Of a stretch of 64,000 bases of DNA, positions 36,885-45,456 are shown piece by piece (the stretch's first letter is position 1; every line of letters begins with the position of its first letter). A model generated the notes under the pieces. It worked only from the letters and a program-made list of their open reading frames with translations. It made no database searches and was not told the origin of the DNA. The position numbers were made by a program, and so were the translations under genes. Source of the stretch: Nageia nagi (lineage: Eukaryota; Pinophyta); the NCBI GenBank assembly GCA_050084985.1, contig JBITNC010000001.1, positions 2,604,001 through 2,668,000 of the forward strand, read 5' to 3'.

Positions 36885-37375
36885 TGTTAGAATTTGTAAT
36901 GAAATATTATGAATATCTAAACTCCTTGTAAATTCAATTAATCACTTAAAGGATATTTAGATACCTTAAGAAATTAATTGAATTCTTTATTATGTAAACT
37001 TTGACCATACCAAGTGGTTAGTTGGTAGGTTAAAGTTAGGTAATATATTTATTGTAACCCTAACCTTACCCTTGGGTTAAAGGGAGGTTAGGGAGGTGCT
37101 CTCATGCTATAAATAGAGGGCCTCTCCTCTTGTAATATAAAACTTAGATTATGAGTAAGATTACTCTACTAGTTTGTGTAGGAGAGAAAGGAATTGTAGT
37201 AAGAGGGTGCATAGTTTGAGAATTGAGATCTAGTTGTGGATGTACTCCCAAGGAGGGAGGAACCACTTATATTGGTGTTATCTTGTGTGAATAGTGTTAT
37301 TAGCTTGTATATGTTGAATGATTGAGTTTCCTATAGTCTTGGACCTTGAGGATTAGTGTAGTTCTAATTCCATCA
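36885..37375 (+). repeat. 5' LTR of element B
   Basis: 491 bp, TGTTAGAATT to CCATCA. A TATA box (CTATAAATAG) is at 37107-37116; about 130 bp downstream lies a segment bounded by GTGG and CCAC (37235-37267). The LTR is related to that of A but distinct. Confidence 0.97.
37107..37116 (+). promoter_or_regulatory. TATA box in 5' LTR of B
   Basis: CTATAAATAG, 222 bp inside the LTR, identical in both LTRs of B and present in the same position in A and E. Likely the element's promoter. Confidence 0.75.
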
Positions 37376-37377
37376 AA

Positions 37378-37390
37378 TGGTATCAGAGCT
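37378..37390 (+). promoter_or_regulatory. Primer-binding site of element B
   Basis: TGGTATCAGAGCT, two bases after the LTR; the first 12 bases match the 3' end of initiator-methionine tRNA. Confidence 0.92.
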
Positions 37391-37775
37391 TGGTGTGGAA
37401 GCTCCTTCAACATTCTTTGAAACTTCTTCAATTTGGAGGTCTCCATTTCTCATCTTCTTACATTGTTGAGGCAAAACATAATAGAAGGTATACATTTTTT
37501 ACCTTCTTGGTTAATTATTGAATAATTGTATTTTACTACTAACATATTGTGTGCTATATGTTGACTATTGTTGAGCTAAATATGATTAACAATTTTTGAT
37601 ACTAACCTCTTTTGTGAATAGATTTTTTTTGCAAATTACTTATTTGCTCATTATTTAAGAGGATAGTATACAAAAATTAAGTTGAGAAATTTTTTTTAAC
37701 CTTTTTTTTGTCAATAAAAATGGGTAATTTCTTTTGTAAGAGGGAGATTTATGATTACTAAGCTAATACATTCAC

Positions 37776-37970
37776 TTAAAATACATTTTTATTAACAAAA
37801 AGGTTTTGGAAGGCCTGCTCAGTGGGGGCAAAGATAGTGAAAGGGCCCTGCCTTCCAATGAGAATATCCAATGCCATCGAACGCATGGCCATAGAGGTGA
37901 AACCCATGTTGCTCAGGCTCCGCACTAGCCTTTGCTGGCCATGCTTGTCATGGAACACTATTCCATAACT
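37776..37970 (-). pseudogene. Fasciclin (FAS1)-like gene fragment, antisense in B leader
   Basis: A GC-rich minus-strand frame encodes LVRSLSNMGFTSMAMRSM followed by a FAS1 H1-type motif, FTIFAPTEQAF. FAS1 domains of plant fasciclin-like arabinogalactan proteins (cell-surface adhesion proteins) have this motif, and the preceding residues resemble the segment before it in some of those proteins. Only about 60 residues are present; the rest of the domain and any signal peptide are missing. Codon composition is far GC-richer than the transposon genes around it, suggesting capture from a host gene. The displayed start is GTG and not meaningful. The match rests on one motif plus context. Confidence 0.55.
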
Positions 37971-38214
37971 CAGTAATCATTCTTTAACATCATGGACATC
38001 TTCTAGATTAATAGATGCACAAATCTCCACGGGCTTACTATGAATTCATGTAATGCCTTTTCAATAATGGCATTTTCACATTGCAATTCATAGCTATGTA
38101 GGTCTATTTCATTCATCAAGCAATAAACACTCCAGAAATTGGCATTCACATTATTGAAGAATCGATCTTCTACACCAATGTCAATGGTCACCATGCAAGC
38201 TCAAAGATTTTCAT

Positions 38215-38560
38215 GGGCACTAGAGTCTTATCTCCAAATAAACAAAGTGGCAATAAAAGCACATCACGAAACTCATGCAAACCTCCATTGGCTATCCTTT
38301 GCCACCTAGCCTCTCAACCTCTATGCGACTCTACCAGTCTGTGTTCTCCTTTAAGCTGCTCACCTCCATTGCTGACTTTGGTCTCCCTCCATTAGCTATC
38401 CTCTGGTGCCTCCATGTAGGTCATCCTGCTTCCCACAACTAAGTGTGATGGCTGCTCAACCCTTTATCAGCCCTCTACCACCCAACCTCTCAACCTCTAA
38501 CGACTCTACCAGTGTGTCCACTCATGCCCTCCTTCTGGTTGCTTCTATTTTTTAACCTAT
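38215..38560. repeat. Pyrimidine-rich repeat block in B leader
   Basis: C/T-rich on the plus strand with an internal repeat: the phrase CCTCTCAACCTCTA...CGACTCTACCAGT appears near 38310 and again near 38490. It follows the FAS1-like piece and an unassigned frame at 38194-38003 (minus). Confidence 0.6.
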
Positions 38561-40163
38561 TTGTGCATTTAATTTTTTTTTTTGTTGACTACTTGCATAT
38601 TCTTAAATGCACATGCAAAGCAACGTTTACTCCTTCTTGGTAAGGAAAGGGTAGCCATCACTATTTTACCTAAAAGCATTTATTTTTTTTGACTTGAAGT
38701 ATTTTTTTGTTTACTTGGAGTGTTTGAGGTAAAAGTAGCACTAACTATGCATAGGTATCCTTTCTTTTTCATTAATACTTGCAAGCTCCCAAAAAGCAAA
38801 TGTATACTTTTTGGTAGGCATTTAATATTTTTTTCTTGCTTACAAGTCATTTGTTCCTATTAAATGCACTTAGAAGTACTTATACTCCAACTTTAAGCAT
38901 TGTCATGATGACTATAATACTTTAAAGTAAGTAGATACATCATTACTCTTCAATGCTATCCAATTTTTTTTAGAAAAATGTGGCAAATAAAGTTAATTCT
39001 TTAGGAGTATTTTTTTATTTGCCTTAAAATACTTTTAAGTTTGGAAATTTACTTAGGTAAAATGATAAATATTAGTGTAAAATTAACACTTTAAGGGATT
39101 TTTTTACCTAAGTATTTTTTAATGATTTCATGTTTCCTAAAAGGGAAACCTATGCTATTTTTTAAGTAAACAAGGGAAATTTTTTATTTAAAATATAAAT
39201 GCATACTTAAAAGACAAATTTTTTAGCATACAAGTTTTAGGGATAAAACTTTAAGTAAAAAAAAGGGGGGGAATTTGTATAGTTTTTTTTTACTTAAAAC
39301 TTTTTCTAGATCTTGCATGCTAAATTTGTAATGCATGCCTCTTAATCTTGTGTAGAAATAAAGCATGTTTATTACTTAATTTTTAAGTTATGGATTAATG
39401 CTAAGTAGGACTTAGCCTTTTAAATTCATTAAAGTGTTGAATGAATTTATGAACTTGAGCAAGTATGCAAAATGTAAAAATATCCTTTAGGAGTTAGTAC
39501 AAAACCCATTGGACTCTTATATTTCAAGTTCTTGTGGATGATGTATTTTTAATACTTTACTTTATATTTTTGTATAATTGCTTTATACTTGCAAAATGCA
39601 AAATATTGAAAGTAACCCCTAAAATGAACACATCCGCACGTACTTTTCCATAACATGACTTGTTTGTGGAGCCACGAGGGGAGGACAGGGCAGACTGGAG
39701 CCTTTTTAGTCCGAAGAACCAAATGGTGGTAAATCCATCTTAATTGCCCCTAAGACCTCTGTTAGATTGGACATAACTCTATTAGGTGGATAGGCATGTG
39801 TGTAGTGATACCACATGTCCGCACGTCCATTCAGGGATTATCCTGATAAGCTAGGAGGAAAACTTGAAAACCTTAAATAAGATAATTAAAATAGCCAGTC
39901 CAAGATACGTCGGATCCTTGGAAAATAGTTGGTACTTCTCCTTGAGAGAGTATATTACTAACCAAGGTGAACTGGTTGAGGACTGGTAGTACTTGGGCTC
40001 CACTTTACGGGCATCCAGGTGAAGGCCTAATTCTATACAAGAAAACAACCTCAACTTTATCCTTCTACGGATCTTGGTTTATAAGTTTGCATATGTGGGA
40101 CATGTTTACTTATCAATGTTTGATTTGTATAGATGGTAAATTGTAGAAATTTATTCATTCTTC

Positions 40164-41540
40164 TTGCTTATTTACTTTTATGTAGCAATGGTTGAAACCT
40201 TCATACCCAAGCATATACTTGACGGTTCCAACTTCGGCATATGGGAACCTCGTATGAAAGTTGAGTTACAAGCAAGGAAGCTGTGGCAGACAGTTAATGA
40301 AGACTTGGTCACTCCTACAGATGAGAAGGCTCTTGAAATCTACAACTCAAAGAATGAGTTAGCAACTTCAATGATTTATCGTGTAGTTTCAGATGACATC
40401 CTTCTCATGATCTCTTCTTCAACATCAGCAAAGGAAGCTTGGGATAGGTTGAAAAAAATTTACCTTGGGTCAAAATTTTCAAGGAGGTTCACTATTTTAC
40501 AAAAGTTGTTGCAATATCATCAAGGTGAAGATGAAAGTGCTTCTATTTACTTGACCAAAATCATTGACCTCAGGACACAACTGGTTGGCTGTGGGTGCAA
40601 CTGGATCAATGATGAGTTCATGGTCTTCATCATTCTTCAAAGCCTTTCTACAAAGTTTAGTAACTTTGTCACAGTTATGGAAACTAGGCTCGATGATGAA
40701 GAAGATGTCATCTCTCTTGATAACCTTTCTAGACTCCTTCTTAAGCATGAGGAAACTTTGAATAAGAAAATGTTGAACTTTTCTCCAAAGGACAATAACA
40801 TTGCTCTAGGAGCAACCAAAACTCCTTTCAAGAAGAAGTTCAATCATTATAAATCCAAAGATAACAAATCCTCATCTACCTTTAGGAAGCATGAGAAAAA
40901 GGGCAACAATAATGGCAACTTCAAGCAAAGGAATGACAAAGATGGATCAAGCAATTCAACACCTAAGGAAAATTTTGATGGAAATTGTAACTTTTGTGGC
41001 ATCTTTGGTCACAATGAGTATGATTGTCGTAAAAAGAAATTTGCTGAAAAAGACAAGGGAAATGCAAATGTGAAAAATTTCCATAATAAAAAGAAGTACA
41101 AGCATGCTGCTACTGTTGCCTACTACTCAGTGACTCAAACTATTTCAAATGATTGGATTGTTGATTTAGGATGCACTAATCACATGTGTTATGAAAAGGA
41201 TAAGTTTGAAAACTTTCATAAGTACAAGAAGGATGCAGTTGTGATAGGTGATAATTCAGTCCTTGATGTTCAAGGAATAGGGAGTGTGAAGATTCATGGA
41301 AAGGTTCTTGATAATGTCTTTTATGTGCCTAAACTAAGGATGAATCTTATCTCCATAATTCAAATTACAAGGAAAGGATACTCATTTGAGTTTACCTCAC
41401 ACTCCTCGTGTGTTAAGAAAGGACTTGCCACTTTGATGAAAGGATCAGTAAAGGATGACCTTTATATTGTGGATCAAGTTCCTTCAAAGATGTGTCTTGC
41501 TACAAATGTTTGTTCAAAGGGTAATCTTTGGCATCAATGA
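40164..41540 (+). pseudogene. Gag and protease of element B
   Basis: The first 458 codons of the gag-pol frame, starting at the ATG at 40164, which is preceded by leader and preserved in context. A UBN2-type copia gag domain spans about residues 10-200, a Lys/Asn-rich linker follows, then a canonical CCHC knuckle CNFCGIFGHNEYDC (residues about 275-288). The protease motif reads VDLGCTNHMC, where copia elements have D-S-G; Ser to Leu fits a single C-to-T change. The segment ends at TGA 41538-41540, where the pre-integrase motif WHxxLGHL expects Arg. Gag would form cytoplasmic particles. Confidence 0.93.
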
Positions 41541-42590
41541 TTAGGGCACCTTAACCACAAGAGTATTCAAGATATGAAAAATCAAGAACTTGTGGAAGGT
41601 TTACCTAATATTTCACCCATAATTGGTCTCTATGAAAGGTGCATTCTAGGAAAGATGAATAGGCAAAAGTTTGAAAAAGATAAGGCAACTCGGGCTACTT
41701 GTCCTCTTCAACTTGTGCATTCAGATTTGATGGGTCCATTTCAGACTAAGTCTCTAGGGGGAGCTTCTTATGTTCTGACCATCATTAATGACTTCAGTAG
41801 GATGACATTTGGTTATCTACTTGAGCACAAGGATCAAACTTTTGACAGATTTAAAGACTTCAAGGCTCTTGTTGAAAATCAAACTGATTTTAAGATCAAG
41901 ATGCTGAGATCTGATAATGGGGGTGAGTATAATAGCAATGAGTTTAATGACTATTGTGTTAAACATGGGATCAAGCAGTAATTCACAATCCTTTACACCC
42001 CTCAACAAAATGGAGTTGATGAAAGGAAGAATCGAACCATTATGGAAATGGTAAGGTGCATGTTGGGTAACCTTCCTAGTTTCTTATGGGGTGAAGATGT
42101 TCACACTGCTATTCACACCCTAAATAGGTGTCCTACTAAAGTAGTTGAAGGTAAAACTCCATATGAAGCATGGATAGGAAAGAAACCTAACATCTCACAC
42201 TTTAGGGTCTTCGATTATGATGCATTTGCCTTCATTACCTCAGAGAAAAGAAAGAAGTTGGATAAAAGATCAGAAAAATGCATCTTTGTGGGGTATGATA
42301 ATCAGCATAAAGGTTACAAGCTCTACTCCTCATCCCATAAAATAGTCTTTATTTCTAGGGATGTCAAGTTCAATGAACTTCTTGAGGATACGACTTCTCA
42401 TGCTAAGGTGTCTGATACAGATGATTCTTCGCCTACACCTAATTGGTTGGATGATAATGTAGGGAAGTCACCACAAGAGTAAAATTCTCTAGCTCAGAGA
42501 ATTACAAGGAGTATGACCTTGAATAAATCTTTATTTGCCAAAATAAATAATATGAATGAGCCATCAACCTTCAAAGAAGCTTCCAAGTAA
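41541..42590 (+). pseudogene. Integrase of element B
   Basis: Same frame as gag. The zinc region is LGHLNHKS, then GLYERCILGKM; the first Cys of the CxxC pair is Tyr here. The core has HSDLMGPF and RSDNGGEY, the first two catalytic Asp, and ERKNRTI, the catalytic Glu. The C-terminal part includes TPYEAWIGKKPNISH. Stops occur at TAA 41979-41981, TAA 42480-42482 and TAA 42588-42590; the first two sit where a Gln codon is expected from related copies. Confidence 0.93.
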
Positions 42591-43505
42591 GAGTGTTGGA
42601 TGGAAGCTATGAAAGTTGAGTATGAGGCACTCATGAAAAATAAAACTTGGGATTTGGTTCCTTATCCCAATGAGAAAAATGTGATTGGAAATAAATGGAT
42701 ATACAAGGTCAAGTACAATTCTGATGGAGAAATTGAAAAATGCAAAGCAAGGTTAGTGGCCAAAGGATTCGCTCAGAAATATGGTATTGATTATGAGGAA
42801 ACCTTTTCTCCTGTGGCCAAGATGCCTACTGTCAAGATAATCCTTGCTCTTTCTGCAGCTCAAGGATGGAAAGTTTTTCAACTTGATATCAAAAGTGCAT
42901 TTCTCAATGGTAACTTGGATGTAGAAATCTACATGAATCGACCAGAAGGATTTATTCTAAAAGGTAAAGAGTCTTTTGTGTGCAAGCTAAAGAAGTCTTT
43001 GTATGGACTTAAGTAAGCACCTAGAGCATGGTACTAGAAAATTTTAGGATTCTTTGTAGATATTGGTTTTTCCAAATGCTTCTCTGAATTAGATCTCTAT
43101 GTACTCAATCAAGGAAAAGATGTGGTCTTAATTCTCCTTTATGTGGATGATCTTCTCATAACTGGCAATAATATTGAAATCATCCAAGAGTGCATATCCA
43201 AACTGAAGGCAACATTTGAAATGACTGATTTAGGTCTATTGCATTACTATCTTGGGATGCAAGTATACCATCACAAAGATTGTACTTATCTTAGTCAATC
43301 TAAGTATATATCAGACATCTTGCAAAAGTTTGGAATGGAGGAGTGTAGATATGCTGCAATACCTATTTCTCCTGGAATCATTGTATCTTTGAGCTTAGAT
43401 TCTCAGTTGGCTGATGCTACAGCTTATAGGCAATTGATCGGTAGTCTTCTATATCTGACTATCTCTCGACTTGATATTACCTTTGTAGTGAATTTGATGG
43501 CATGA
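42591..43505 (+). pseudogene. Reverse transcriptase of element B
   Basis: Same frame. Motifs in order: KTWDLVPYPNEKNVIGNKW, ARLVAKGFAQKYGIDYEETF, DIKSAFLNGNLDVEIYM, KKSLYGLK, and the catalytic YVDD at 43140-43151 followed by LLITGNN. Stops: TAA 43014-43016 (A has CAA), TAG 43035-43037 (A has AAG) and TGA 43503-43505 (Arg expected). Everything else of the domain is readable, so the last active ancestor is recent on the scale of this window. Confidence 0.95.
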
Positions 43506-44105
43506 TTCATGTAAAAACCATATGTTGAGCACCTCAATGCTGTTAAGAAAATCTTGAGGTATGTGGTAGGGATAAAGGATCTTGCTCTTAAGTATTCCAA
43601 AGTGCCCTCGATTGTTCTTTCCAAGTTCTCAGATTCTAATTATGGGGGAGATAGAGATGATAGAAAATCAACCTCTACATATGTGTTCAGCATTGGTTCA
43701 GGTGCTATCTCTTGGGATTCCAAGAAGCAACCTACTGTGACTCTTTCTACTACTGAAGCTGAATATCGAGCCATGTCTATTGCTACCCAGGAAGCTATTT
43801 GGCTGAGGCATCTTCTGAACGAAATTGGGTATGAGAAAAATGGCCCATCTCTTATTTCTTCAGATAATCAATCGACTATCTCTTTGGCTAAGAATCCTAT
43901 GTTCCATCAGAGAACCAAACATGTGGAAATCCAAGCCCATTTTATCAGGGAGAAGGTTCTAGATGACATCATACACTTGGAGTATTATCCATCTATTGTA
44001 AACTCCACTGATTTATTCACCAAGCCCCTTCCTGAAGCTCAATTCAACAAGCTTAGGGATTCTCTCAGGTTGGTGAAGTTGCCCTCAAGGGGGAGTGAAG
44101 TTTGA
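43506..44105 (+). pseudogene. RNase H of element B
   Basis: After TAA 43512-43514 the frame is open for 196 codons to its true end, TGA 44103-44105. It has FSDSNYGGDRDDRKSTS (the usual Asp-Trp is Asn-Tyr), TLSTTEAEYRAMS, and SSDNQSTISLAKNPMFHQRT, the expected D-E-D layout, then FIREKVLDDIIH and DLFTKPLPEAQF. The last codons overlap a purine run (44087-44097). Confidence 0.95.
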
Positions 44106-44960
44106 ACTTTTGTTAGTGATGACAACTTCACCTCTAAGAGGCCCTTTTGTTTTGTTGTTATATAGTGTTGATTATGATATACCTCTGTGGTACGTTTGCT
44201 TTGTGTGAGGAACTTCTTGTACATTTTATACCTCCGTGGTAAGTTTGCTCTGCATGAGAAACTTGTTGTACAATTTTTTGAGCATATAATTGTGGTAAGT
44301 TCGCTCTATGTGAGGAACTTCTTATACATTTTATACCTCTATGGTAAGTTTGCTCTACATGAGAAACTTGTATAATTTTTTGAGCATATAACTGATCAAT
44401 CAATTTCATTATTCAAGTATTCATATGAGAAGATCTGGTATGTGTCTTTAGGCATTGTATAGTCATCTATATGTTATGCTCTATTAATAATCAACACATG
44501 TCTATATACAACAGGTGACTATGAGTGATGGCTTGGCATCTTCGTGATGACTTATAGTGCACCATTGATCAGTTATTTATAAGATGGCATTATTTGATTC
44601 TCTTATTAATAAAATGAATATATGATGCATCTAACTAATTTTGTTCATGAGTTGCTTGTAGCATGCAGGATCTTCTTCAGAAATGTAGGTTACTCACCTC
44701 GTGTAAGCAAGCTCATGGAGACTCACATGTCAGCTTAAAGTTGATCGACTACTATGTACAGTGAAACTAGTTGTGGTTAATGATTGTATTATAAACCATT
44801 TTTTCAAATGGTAATGTAGTGAGTCTCAAACTAGTTCTCAAAAATATTCTCAAATATGTAAATGTTCTCATCTTTGCTTGTATCTCTATGGAGGATAACT
44901 CTCTCTTACTCTCTCTCTTCTCTCTTCTACGCTCTATCCCAATATTGCATTAAGGGGGAG
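44106..44960 (+). other. 3' non-coding region of B with tandem repeats
   Basis: Contains two repeat units of roughly 110 bp at about 44177-44397, each with two half-units built on GGTAAGTTTGCTCT and a following GAGGAACTTCTTGTACA form. It ends in the polypurine tract AAGGGGGAG at 44952-44960. The open frames called here are repeat artefacts. Confidence 0.85.
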
Positions 44961-45451
44961 TGTTAGAATTTGTAATGAAATATTGTGAATATCTAAACTC
45001 CTTGTAAATTCAATTAATCACTTAAAGGATATTTAGATACCTTAAGGGATTAATTGAATTCTTTATTATGTAAACTTTGACCATACCAAGTGGTTAGTTG
45101 GTAGGTTAAAGTTAGGTAATATATTTATTGTAACCCTAACCTTACCCTTGGGTTAAAGGGAGGTTAGGGAGGTTCTCTCATGCTATAAATAGAGGGCCTC
45201 TCCTCTTGTAATATAAAACTTAGATTATGAGTAAGATTACTCTACTAGTTTGTGTAGGAGAGAAAGGAATTGTAGTAAGAGGGTGCATAGTTTGAGAATT
45301 GAGATCTAGTTGTGGATGTACTCCCAAGGAGGGAGGAACCACTTATATTGGTGTTATATTGTGTGAATTGTGTTATTAGCTTATATATGTTGAATGATTA
45401 AGTTTCCTATAGTCTTGGACCTTGAGGATTAGTGTAGATCTAATTCCTTCA
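44961..45451 (+). repeat. 3' LTR of element B
   Basis: 491 bp, TGTTAGAATT to CCTTCA, the same length as the 5' LTR. Ten differences were counted. Followed by the target duplication TTTCA. Confidence 0.97.
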
Positions 45452-45456
45452 TTTCA

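Larger units (their letters stand above)
37391..40163 (+). other. Leader of element B
   Basis: About 2.8 kb of non-coding sequence in sense orientation. The first part and the last 450 bp (39620-40060, including a GC-rich stretch with GAGCCACGAGGGGAGG) are shared with A. Between about 37776 and 38560 is a GC-richer block not found in A or E, described separately. Confidence 0.75.
36885..45451 (+). mobile_element. Copia element B, nested in A
   Basis: 8567 bp with two 491-bp LTRs (36885-37375 and 44961-45451). Flanks carry the perfect duplication TTTCA (36880-36884 and 45452-45456); removing B and one copy restores the frame of A's gag-pol. The LTRs differ at about 10 of 491 positions by hand count (2.0%). 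B has a primer-binding site, a 2.8-kb leader, one gag-pol frame of 1313 codons with eight internal stops, a 3' region with tandem repeats and a polypurine tract. It is the best-preserved element in the window. Confidence 0.97.

Noticed and set aside
37776-38200. Functional fasciclin gene
   Set aside because: Only about 60 residues of one domain, no start, no signal peptide, and embedded antisense in a transposon leader.
44158-44409. Small repetitive protein genes (both strands) after B pol
   Set aside because: They are translations of the tandem repeat in the 3' non-coding region; both strands are open for the same reason.
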